Source of the DNA: Acidithiobacillus sp.
GTDB taxonomy: Bacteria > Pseudomonadota > Gammaproteobacteria > Acidithiobacillales > Acidithiobacillaceae
Assembly: GCF_023256195.1 (NCBI RefSeq)
Contig: NZ_JAGDWX010000028.1
Location: 1-33,430, forward strand
Length of the DNA: 33,430 bases
Direction of reading: 5' to 3'
Part shown: positions 24,533-31,377 of the stretch, piece by piece
Numbering within the stretch: position 1 is the stretch's first letter
Layout: each line of letters opens with the position of its first letter
Notes under the pieces: model-generated
The model's database searches: none
Seen by the model: the letters and a program-made list of their open reading frames with translations, nothing else
Told to the model about the DNA's origin: nothing
Program-made: the position numbers and the translations under genes

Positions 24533-24852
24533 TCTTCCAGCAGAGCGCGCTTGTCTTTCACCTTGGCCCAGTCGTCGGCATCCGCCGGCGCCGCCTTTTT
24601 CTGGATGATGGGCGGCCAGGTCTTGGCGAGGCGGGCGTTGATCTCCAGGAATTCTTCCTGACCTTCGGGGAGATCATCGTCACGGAAAATGGCCTCTGCC
24701 GGGCACTCCGGCTCGCAGAGGGTGCAATCGATGCACTCGTCGGGATCGATCACCAGAAAGTTGGGTCCTTCGCGAAAGCAGTCCACAGGACAAACGTCGA
24801 CACAGTCGGTGTACTTGCACTTGATGCAGGACTCGGTAACCACGTAGGTCAT
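24529..24852 (-). CDS. fdxA: Seven-iron ferredoxin FdxA
   Basis: 107-residue ferredoxin with one [3Fe-4S] and one [4Fe-4S] cluster, like Azotobacter ferredoxin I. Cysteines at 9, 12?17 and 21 ([18 protein letters not shown]) and 40, 43, 46 and 50 ([11 protein letters not shown]) match the family spacing with a one-residue offset. Length is exactly typical. The start was chosen at 24852 because AGGAG lies 8 nt upstream and the [10 protein letters not shown]-terminus is canonical. It would donate electrons in the cytoplasm; partner not identifiable here. Its stop overlaps msbA. Confidence 0.93.
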   Translation of the reverse strand: MTYVVTESCIKCKYTDCVDVCPVDCFREGPNFLVIDPDECIDCTLCEPECPAEAIFRDDDLPEGQEEFLEINARLAKTWPPIIQKKAAPADADDWAKVKDKRALLEE

Positions 24853-24974
24853 GGATGGAAACTCCTGAGCATGGGCTTGTGCCCGGACCGAACAGCGCGG
24901 CCCGGGTGAGCTCGACATTCTATCCCAAGGGCTGCCCGAGGTGCATCACCCGCCTCGCCGGCCCGCCCCAGCGG

Positions 24975-25337
24975 TCAGTAGTAGACCGGGACCACGCCGC
25001 TGGCGAGAGTCTGGATGGCCTCCCCGGCGCTCACCATCTTGGCCTCGGGGATGAAATGCTCCGCTTCGAGGCCCCGTTTCTTGAAGCAGCCGGCGCAAAT
25101 CCAGATCCGTGCACCGTGATCCACAAGGAACTGCCGCAGCTCTTTCAGGGCGGGGAAGGTGGGCTCCTGCAGCCCGTCCAGGTAGCCGTCGCCGCGGGCA
25201 AGGTGCACCCCATCGAGGCTCAGGAAGAGCGTGACCTCGTGACCTTCGGCCAGGGCGTTCTTGGCCAGAACCATGCCGACGGTGGCGCGGTCGAGATCGT
25301 TGGCGCCGTGGGTGACGTTCACAAAGAAGTGTGCCAT
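24975..25337 (-). CDS. Cytoplasmic DsrE-family protein
   Basis: 120-residue DsrE/F-like protein without signal peptide. It begins MAHFFVNVTHGANDLDRATVG, a common opening of the family, and carries the two cysteines Cys81 and Cys84 in IWICAGCFKKRG at the active-site position. Such proteins take part in persulfide transfer or have redox roles. The ATG has GGGAG about 5 nt upstream. It is divergent from the peroxiredoxin gene across a 124-bp region, suggesting linked control of sulfur and oxidant handling, an inference. It differs from the two secreted DsrE-like proteins in sequence and location. Confidence 0.88.
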   Translation of the reverse strand: MAHFFVNVTHGANDLDRATVGMVLAKNALAEGHEVTLFLSLDGVHLARGDGYLDGLQEPTFPALKELRQFLVDHGARIWICAGCFKKRGLEAEHFIPEAKMVSAGEAIQTLASGVVPVYY

Positions 25338-25422
25338 GGGAACTCCCGATAGGAATGACAAGTGCATTAGAGTAACCTGATGCTTAGACAGCCGCAAGGG
25401 AGACAAAGGCAGGGCTTTGCGC

Positions 25423-25428
25423 TATAAA
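25423..25428 (+). promoter_or_regulatory. Candidate -10 element of peroxiredoxin gene
   Basis: TATAAA lies 34 bp before the peroxiredoxin ATG. A short inverted repeat CAAAG-N6-CTTTG (25404-25419) covers the spacer region and could be a regulator site. No clear -35 is present, so the call is tentative. Confidence 0.35.
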
Positions 25429-25461
25429 TGGAGCTCCCAAAAAATCGTAAGGAGAGTTTCC

Positions 25462-26064
25462 ATGGCAGTACTGGTCAGCAGAAAGGCGCCGGATTTCGTG
25501 GCCCCAGCGGTGATGCCCAACAATGAAATCCAGGAGCAATTTCATTTCTCCCAATACATTCGGGATAAATACGCAGTATTGTTCTTTTACCCGCTGGACT
25601 TTACTTTCGTTTGTCCCTCGGAAATTCTCGCATTCCATCATCGCCTGGCGGAGTTCAAAAGCCGGAATACCGTAGTGGTCTCCTGCAGTGTGGATTCGCA
25701 GTATACCCATCTGGCCTGGAAAAAGACGCCGGAGGCAGCGGGCGGAATCGGCGCGGTGGAATTCCCCATGGTCGCGGATCTGACCAAGAGCATCGCTCGG
25801 GACTACGATGTCCTCATCAATGACAGCGTGGCTTTGCGCGGCTCATTTCTGATCGACCGCGAGGGCATCGTCCGCCATCAGGTGATCAACGATTTGCCAC
25901 TGGGGCGCAACATCGACGAGATGATCCGGATGGTGGATGCCCTGCAGTTCTTTGAGGAGCACGGCGAAGTCTGCCCAGCCCAGTGGGAGAAGGGAAAGCC
26001 CGGCATGACCGCAAGCTCCGAGGGCGTGGCCGAGTTTCTCGCCAAGCACGCCAAGGAGCTCTGA
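25462..26064 (+). CDS. 2-Cys peroxiredoxin
   Basis: 200-residue typical 2-Cys peroxiredoxin of the AhpC/Prx1 class that reduces hydrogen peroxide and organic peroxides. Peroxidatic Cys51 lies in the invariant PLDFTFVCPSE; the resolving Cys171 lies in GEVCPAQW. After it comes a short C-terminal tail without the YF motif of sensitive eukaryotic forms. The ATG 25462 has AAGGAGAG 5 nt upstream and MAVLVSRKAPDF is a canonical start. Thioredoxin or AhpF is the expected reductant; neither is here. Divergent from a DsrE-like gene. Confidence 0.94.
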   Translation: MAVLVSRKAPDFVAPAVMPNNEIQEQFHFSQYIRDKYAVLFFYPLDFTFVCPSEILAFHHRLAEFKSRNTVVVSCSVDSQYTHLAWKKTPEAAGGIGAVEFPMVADLTKSIARDYDVLINDSVALRGSFLIDREGIVRHQVINDLPLGRNIDEMIRMVDALQFFEEHGEVCPAQWEKGKPGMTASSEGVAEFLAKHAKEL

Positions 26065-26102
26065 GCATCGGGCTTCGGCGCTGATCCCCGAGCTCCGCTA
26101 CC

Positions 26103-26765
26103 GTGCTGCTGCTGCGCCGATCTCTGGCGTCGGTACGGGAACCCCGCCTGTACCTCAGTATGGAGCGGAGCTACCTATCTCTGGTCAAATTCCTGTTCAT
26201 TGCCTTTGCCGCTGGTATTCTTGCCAAAAAATTCGCCCTGCTGCTGATGGTGTTGCATCTGCCGGGCCTGCTGCACGTTTTCAACGATCTCTACGACCTG
26301 CTGACCTGGCCGTCCCTCTTTCTGCTGTACACCGTCTTTTTACTATTTGCCTCAGACCTGCGGTATGTCGACCGCGGTGGGGTCGTGGCCGCCCGCGAGG
26401 TAGAGGATCCTCGGGTCTACTGTTCGGCCGAGCGCACGCTGCTGTCTTGGTTGCGTACGGGTATCAGTATCATGGTTTTTGGTTTTGTCATCGAAAAATT
26501 CGACTTCTTTTTGAGTAAGCTGGCCTATATTCTCCACAAGAAAATCGCCATGGCCAGCACCTTTGCAGGCATGGATCTCTTGTTTATCGCTCTGGGGATG
26601 ATCACCTTGATCTGTGGCTTCTGGAGTTTCTTCACTACCCTGGCACAGGTGGAAGCAGGGTTCTACCGTCCCCATTTCTGGATCTACGGTGTCTATGGGC
26701 TGGCGCTGCTGCTGACTCTCCTGGGGATGACACGACTGCTCTGGATGCTGGGTTTTCCTGCATGA
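26103..26765 (+). CDS. Membrane protein with two DUF202 repeats
   Basis: 220-residue inner-membrane protein. The second half is a clear DUF202 domain: EDPRVYCSAERTLLSWLRTGISIMVFGFVIEKF. The first half starts with the related REPRLYLSMERSYLSLVKFLFIAFAAGILAKKF, so the protein appears to be a tandem duplication. I chose the GTG at 26103 because only this start includes the REPRLYLS segment; an ATG at 26160 would cut into it. About five to six helices are visible. Function is unknown; some DUF202 proteins (VTC/YidH type) are linked to polyphosphate metabolism. Its stop overlaps dusA by 4 bp. Confidence 0.8.
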   Translation: MLLLRRSLASVREPRLYLSMERSYLSLVKFLFIAFAAGILAKKFALLLMVLHLPGLLHVFNDLYDLLTWPSLFLLYTVFLLFASDLRYVDRGGVVAAREVEDPRVYCSAERTLLSWLRTGISIMVFGFVIEKFDFFLSKLAYILHKKIAMASTFAGMDLLFIALGMITLICGFWSFFTTLAQVEAGFYRPHFWIYGVYGLALLLTLLGMTRLLWMLGFPA

Positions 26766-27769
26766 GCGCGGTGCCGACGCCATACCCGCCGGCGGCCATG
26801 GCCAAGACCCTGTCCGTCGCCCCTATGCTGGACTGGACCGATCGGCATTGTCGCTACGTTTTGCGTCAAATCTGCCCGAGCTGCACGCTCTACACCGAGA
26901 TGATCCACACCAGTGCACTGGTCCTTGGTCGTCAGCCCGAGCGCTATCTCGCCTTCACTGCGGCAGAGCAACCCCTCATCCTGCAGCTGGGCGGCGACGA
27001 CCCCGAGGCCATGGCCAAAGCCGCAGCCCTGGCTCGGGCCTATGGCTACGCAGGGCTCAACCTCAACGTTGGCTGCCCCTCGCCGCGGGTGCAGCGGGGG
27101 AACTTTGGTGCGTGTCTGATGCACACCCCAGGACTGGTGCGCGAGATCAGCGACGCCCTGGCGAGCAGCGGCCTGCCGGTGAGCGTCAAACATCGTCTTG
27201 GCTTGGATCGGCAGGAGGATTACGCCGAGCTCGCCGATTTCGTCGCCAAGGTCGCTGCGGGGAGTTGCCGGCATTTTGTCGTCCACGCGCGCAACGCTTG
27301 GTTGCGAGGCCTCAGCCCTGCCGCCAATCGCACCATACCGCCCTTGCGCTGGGACTGGGTGGCGCGACTCAAGGAAGATTTTCCGCACTTGCGCATAGAG
27401 CTCAATGGCGGTCTGGATACGGTAGCAAAGGTCATGGCGCAGTGGCCCCGGGTGGATGGAGTGATGATCGGCCGTGCTGCCTATCACCAGCCCTTTTTTC
27501 TGGCGGAGTTGGAGCGTGCCATTGGCCGGCGGCAGAACCTGGCGAGGCGCGAAGAGGTTTTTGCCGCCATTTTGACCTATGCCGAGGACTGGGGCGCGGC
27601 CTTGCCGGCGCCCCGCCTGACCCGCCATTTGCACGGATTCTTCTACGGTCAGCCCGGTGCCCATGCCTGGCGCCAATTCCTCGGCACGGCCCGCCAAGAT
27701 CAAAGTGCAGCGCTTTTCTTTCGCGAGAACCGTGCGCATCTGGCGGCCTTCGGCCTCTCGGCGCGGTGA
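26762..27769 (+). CDS. dusA: tRNA-dihydrouridine synthase DusA
   Basis: 335-residue flavoenzyme that reduces uridines 20/20a in the D-loop of tRNAs. The FMN-binding TIM barrel begins LSVAPMLDWTDRHCR; catalytic Cys118 lies in GNFGACLM after the family motif NVGCPSPRVQRG. Other DusA marks are EMIHTSALV, KHRLGLD and the FVVHARNAWLRGLSP segment, which distinguish it from DusB and DusC. The start overlaps the preceding stop (ATGA). Complete in length. Confidence 0.95.
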   Translation: MSAVPTPYPPAAMAKTLSVAPMLDWTDRHCRYVLRQICPSCTLYTEMIHTSALVLGRQPERYLAFTAAEQPLILQLGGDDPEAMAKAAALARAYGYAGLNLNVGCPSPRVQRGNFGACLMHTPGLVREISDALASSGLPVSVKHRLGLDRQEDYAELADFVAKVAAGSCRHFVVHARNAWLRGLSPAANRTIPPLRWDWVARLKEDFPHLRIELNGGLDTVAKVMAQWPRVDGVMIGRAAYHQPFFLAELERAIGRRQNLARREEVFAAILTYAEDWGAALPAPRLTRHLHGFFYGQPGAHAWRQFLGTARQDQSAALFFRENRAHLAAFGLSAR

Positions 27770-27828
27770 CTCCGCGAGTAGGCCACCGGTATGGACCGGA
27801 GAAGGTCCCTGGCGCAGAATCGCGGACC

Positions 27829-28482
27829 ATGAACGCATCCCTTTCCAGCCCCAGACCCTGGGTGGCCTTCGACCTCGACGGTACCCTGACGCGTCGTGAA
27901 ACCCTGCCGTTTTTTCTGCGCGAGGCGCTCGGCACCCCGCGTTTCCTGGGTGTGGTGGCGCGCAGTCTGCCAGAGCTCGGGGCGTATGGCCTCGGGCGTA
28001 TGCGTAACGATGCCGTCAAGGAGATCGTCCTGCGTCGCAGCCTCGGTGGATGCGCGCTGGCGGGACTGCGTCCCGTGGCGACGCACTTTGCCGAACGGAT
28101 CTTGCCGCATCTGCTGAGTGGACCGGTGTGGGCCCGGGCACAGGAGCACCGGGCCCGTGGTCACGGCCTTGTCCTGGTGACGGCAACCCTCGCTCTCTAC
28201 GCCGAACCTTGGGCAGCGGCGGCCGGCTTCGATGCCGCCATCGCTACCGAGCTGGAGCTGGATGGCGAAGGGCGCATCACCGGTCGTCTGCGCGGTGCCA
28301 ATTGTTTTGGTCCGGAAAAGGCTCGGCGCCTGCAGGAGTTCCTGCGCGGTCAGCCGCTGCTCTGGGCTTACGGCAATAGCCGCGGTGATGCGGAAATGCT
28401 GGATATGGCGGCCCGGCCGGTATGGATCGGTCCGCCGCAGCACCGCGGGCAGAAGCTGCCCCCGCTGGTCTCGACGGACTAG
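27829..28482 (+). CDS. HAD-IB-family phosphatase
   Basis: 217-residue HAD-superfamily hydrolase of the SerB/PgpC-like IB subfamily. Motif I is FDLDGTLT (nucleophile Asp15, acid Asp17), motif II VTATL, motif III the Lys of FGPEKARR, motif IV GNSRGDAEML. A helical cap follows motif I. The substrate is uncertain: phosphoserine, phosphatidylglycerophosphate or another phosphomonoester. The gene is 60 bp after dusA and its stop codon TAG overlaps the convergent cbbR stop within a palindromic CTAG (28479-28482). Confidence 0.85.
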   Translation: MNASLSSPRPWVAFDLDGTLTRRETLPFFLREALGTPRFLGVVARSLPELGAYGLGRMRNDAVKEIVLRRSLGGCALAGLRPVATHFAERILPHLLSGPVWARAQEHRARGHGLVLVTATLALYAEPWAAAAGFDAAIATELELDGEGRITGRLRGANCFGPEKARRLQEFLRGQPLLWAYGNSRGDAEMLDMAARPVWIGPPQHRGQKLPPLVSTD

Positions 28483-29387
28483 GACTGGGGCAGGGATCGG
28501 TCGCGCAGGAGGAAGGAGAGAAAGCGTTCTGCCACGGCCGGCAGGCGTTTGTTGCGGCGGTGGACGACGTGCCAGTGGCGGAGAATGGGGAAACCCGCGA
28601 CGTCGAGGATGGCAACGTCACCGGCGGCCACTTCGGCGGCGACGGTATTGCGCGATAGCACGCTGAGCCCGAGGCCACCGGCCACCAGCTGTTTTACCGC
28701 CTCATTGCTGCTCATGGTCATGCGTACCCGCAGCTGAATGCCGCGCTCGCGAAAGAAATTCTCCGCCGTCATGCGCGTGCCGGAGCCCTCCTCCCGCAGA
28801 ATGAAGGATTCCTCTGCGAGGCGTTCCGGCGCGATGGCCGTAGCCTGGGTCAGGGGATGATCGGCGGGGGCGATGAGGACGATGGGGTTGTCCAGGAAGG
28901 GATAGGCGGTCCCCTGAAAGCCTTCGGGCACCTGGCCCATGATGTAGAGGTCGTCCAGATTCTGTTTGAGCCGTTCGAGGATGCTGTCGCGGTTGACGAT
29001 CTCCAGACGTACCTCGATCCCGGGGTACTCCTGGCAGAAGGCTCCCACCAGGCGTGGGGCAAAATACTCGGCGGTGGTGATGATGGCCAGACGCAGCAGC
29101 CCCCGCTCGACATTGCGATGGGCATCCAGCTCCTGGGTGAGGCTTTCGAGGCGACGCAGGATGTCGCGACCGGCACGCTCCACCGCCTCGCCGCTGGCGG
29201 TGAGAAAGAGTTTCTTGCCCACCTGTTCGTAGAGTGGTGCCCCGGCATATTCGGCCAACTGTTTGATCTGGATGGACAGCGCCGCAGGCGTCTGGTGCAA
29301 TTCCCGAGCGGCGCGGGTCATGTTAAGGTGACGCGCAAGCACCGTGAAGATACGTAACTGGTGCAGGGTGACGTGGCGAAGGGGCAT
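28479..29387 (-). CDS. cbbR: LysR-type regulator CbbR of the RuBisCO operon
   Basis: 302-residue LysR-type transcription regulator. The winged helix-turn-helix lies in residues 7-65 (LHQLRIFTVLARHLNMTRAARELHQTPAALSIQIKQLAEYAG), followed by a linker helix and the effector-binding domain from about 90. It is divergent from cbbL, the usual position of CbbR, which activates CO2-fixation genes in response to metabolites such as RuBP or PEP. The divergent layout identifies it as CbbR; sequence alone says LysR family. The ATG is at 29387. Confidence 0.9.
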   Translation of the reverse strand: MPLRHVTLHQLRIFTVLARHLNMTRAARELHQTPAALSIQIKQLAEYAGAPLYEQVGKKLFLTASGEAVERAGRDILRRLESLTQELDAHRNVERGLLRLAIITTAEYFAPRLVGAFCQEYPGIEVRLEIVNRDSILERLKQNLDDLYIMGQVPEGFQGTAYPFLDNPIVLIAPADHPLTQATAIAPERLAEESFILREEGSGTRMTAENFFRERGIQLRVRMTMSSNEAVKQLVAGGLGLSVLSRNTVAAEVAAGDVAILDVAGFPILRHWHVVHRRNKRLPAVAERFLSFLLRDRSLPQS

Positions 29388-29519
29388 GGTTTTGCTATAC
29401 CAAAAGGTAACGTTAACTTCTTTTTACTTTACCTTAGGGATTGGCCTTTGTACATTCGCTGGTGGATGCAGTTTCGCAGGTCGATTGGATCGATTGGATT
29501 GATATCTTAGGAGGGATCT
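29388..29519. promoter_or_regulatory. cbbR-cbbL divergent promoter region
   Basis: The region includes an inverted repeat AAGGTAA/TTACCTT (29404-29410/29429-29435) enclosing the palindrome GTTAAC (29412-29417). The AT-rich T-N11-A-like pattern near the cbbR start fits LysR-type binding. Nearer cbbL, CGATTGGAT occurs twice in tandem (29482-29499) and the ribosome binding site AGGAGGG follows. Exact -35/-10 elements are not obvious. Confidence 0.6.
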
Positions 29520-30938
29520 ATGGCTGGTAAATATGAAGCCGGCGTCAAGGAGTACCGCCACACATACTGGGCTCCTGACTACGTGCCTTTGGACTCGGAC
29601 ATCCTGGCGTGTTTCAAAATCGTTCCACAGCCCGGGGTCGATCGGGAAGAGGCGGCCGCTGCCGTAGCCGCAGAATCCTCCACCGGTACCTGGACCACGG
29701 TCTGGACCGACCTGCTGACCGACATGGACTATTACAAGGGCCGCGCCTATCGCATCGAGGACGTGCCCGGCGACGACACCGCCTTCTACGCCTTCATTGC
29801 CTACCCCATCGACCTCTTCGAAGAAGGTTCGGTCGTCAACGTCTTCACCTCCCTCGTGGGTAACGTTTTCGGTTTCAAGGCCGTGCGCTCCCTGCGTCTC
29901 GAGGACGTGCGTTTCCCCCTGCACTACGTCATGACCTGTAATGGGCCGGCGCACGGCATCCAGGTAGAGCGCGACAAGATGGACAAGTACGGCCGGCCGT
30001 TGCTGGGCTGCACCATCAAGCCCAAGCTGGGTCTGTCCGCGAAGAACTACGGTCGTGCGGTCTACGAGGCGCTGCGCGGCGGTCTGGACTTCACCAAGGA
30101 CGACGAGAACGTCAACTCCCAGCCCTTCATGCGCTGGCGCGATCGTTTCCTCTTCGTCGCCGATGCCATCCGTAACGCCGAGGCGCAGACGGGCGAGCGC
30201 AAGGGTCACTACCTCAACGTCACCGCGCCTTCGCCGGAAGAGATGTACGAGCGCGCCGAGTTCGCCAAAGAGCTGGGCATGCCCATCATCATGCACGACT
30301 TCCTGACGGGCGGCTTCTGCGCCAATACCGGTCTGGCACGTTGGTGTCGCAAGAACGGGGTGCTGCTGCACATTCACCGCGCCATGCACGCCGTGATCGA
30401 CCGCAATCCGCACCACGGTATTCATTTCCGCGTCCTGACCAAGGCGCTGCGTCTGTCCGGTGGCGACCACCTGCACACCGGTACGGTGGTGGGCAAGTTG
30501 GAAGGCGACCGCGCCTCGACCCTGGGCTGGATCGATCTGCTGCGCGAATCCTACATCCCCGAAGACCGTAGTCGCGGCATCTTCTTCGACCAGGACTGGG
30601 GCTCCATGCCCGGCGCCTTTGCGGTAGCCTCGGGCGGTATCCACGTCTGGCACATGCCGGCCCTGGTCAGCATCTTCGGCGACGATTCCGTCCTGCAGTT
30701 CGGTGGCGGCACCCTCGGTCACCCCTGGGGCAACGCTGCGGGTGCGGCGGCCAACCGTGTGGCCCTCGAGGCCTGCGTCGAGGCGCGCAACCGTGGGGTA
30801 GAGATCGAGAAGGAGGGCAAGGAGGTGCTCATGAATGCGGCACGTCACTCTCCCGAGCTCAAGATCGCCCTGGAGACCTGGAAGGAAATCAAGTTCGAGT
30901 TCGATACCGTCGACAAGCTCGACGTCCAGAACCGCTGA
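29520..30938 (+). CDS. cbbL: RuBisCO large subunit, form IA (carboxysomal)
   Basis: 472-residue catalytic subunit that carboxylates ribulose 1,5-bisphosphate. The activation lysine is Lys193 in [15 protein letters not shown] with Asp195 and Glu196 as Mg ligands; catalytic Lys167 lies in CTIKPKLG; loop 6 and the HIHRAMHA and [10 protein letters not shown] segments are intact. Form IA is indicated by the N-terminus ([19 protein letters not shown]) and the company of csoS2. AGGAGG precedes the ATG. It is the first gene of a carboxysome operon and would be packed inside the shell. Confidence 0.97.
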   Translation: MAGKYEAGVKEYRHTYWAPDYVPLDSDILACFKIVPQPGVDREEAAAAVAAESSTGTWTTVWTDLLTDMDYYKGRAYRIEDVPGDDTAFYAFIAYPIDLFEEGSVVNVFTSLVGNVFGFKAVRSLRLEDVRFPLHYVMTCNGPAHGIQVERDKMDKYGRPLLGCTIKPKLGLSAKNYGRAVYEALRGGLDFTKDDENVNSQPFMRWRDRFLFVADAIRNAEAQTGERKGHYLNVTAPSPEEMYERAEFAKELGMPIIMHDFLTGGFCANTGLARWCRKNGVLLHIHRAMHAVIDRNPHHGIHFRVLTKALRLSGGDHLHTGTVVGKLEGDRASTLGWIDLLRESYIPEDRSRGIFFDQDWGSMPGAFAVASGGIHVWHMPALVSIFGDDSVLQFGGGTLGHPWGNAAGAAANRVALEACVEARNRGVEIEKEGKEVLMNAARHSPELKIALETWKEIKFEFDTVDKLDVQNR

Positions 30939-30977
30939 TCGTCCCCATTCGCCTAGCTATTCAGGAAGGAGTTTGTC

Positions 30978-31310
30978 ATGGCCGAAGTGCAAGAATACAA
31001 GCAGGTCCGGCGGTACGAGACCTTTTCGTACCTGCCGCCCTTTTCCGCGGAGCAGGTGCGGGCTCAGATCCAGTACATCATCGCTCAGGGCTGGAATCCG
31101 GCGGTGGAACACATCGAGCCCAACCGTCCCTTTACCTACTACTGGTATATGTGGAAGCTGCCCATGTTCGGCGAGCGCAATGTCGACGCCGTGCTGGCGG
31201 AGCTGGAGGCCTGTCGGCGCGAATACCCCAGCCACCTGATCCGTCTCATCGGTTACGACAATTACACCCAGAGTCAGGGTCTGTCTTTTGTCGTCTATCG
31301 CGGTTCCTGA
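30978..31310 (+). CDS. cbbS: RuBisCO small subunit
   Basis: 110-residue small subunit of form I RuBisCO that caps the L8 core. Family segments are [26 protein letters not shown], the [13 protein letters not shown] hairpin and the C-terminal SFVVYR. The ATG has AAGGAG upstream. It follows cbbL by 39 bp and precedes csoS2 by 67 bp, the standard alpha-carboxysome order. Confidence 0.97.
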   Translation: MAEVQEYKQVRRYETFSYLPPFSAEQVRAQIQYIIAQGWNPAVEHIEPNRPFTYYWYMWKLPMFGERNVDAVLAELEACRREYPSHLIRLIGYDNYTQSQGLSFVVYRGS

Positions 31311-31377
31311 GGTCACAGGTAGGGGTTGCGGCTAGATTCACCATCGGTGTCCAGCCGCCGCCCAGAAAGGGGGCATC

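Noticed and set aside
29491-29510. GG-N10-GC sequence upstream of cbbL resembling a sigma-54 site (about 29472-29487)
   Set aside because: Only the minimal GG/GC and a few other positions match (about 7 of 12), which is common by chance in this GC-rich DNA.
29424-30848. Long open frame antisense to cbbL (474 codons), and similar antisense frames over gcvT, gcvPA/gcvPB and csoS2
   Set aside because: High-GC codon bias opens the opposite strand; no ribosome binding sites or family similarity, and the sense genes are unmistakable.
31328-31358. Small hairpin GCGGCT/AGCCGC between cbbS and csoS2
   Set aside because: Six base pairs with a 19-nt loop is weak; it may affect mRNA stability but cannot be supported as a terminator.
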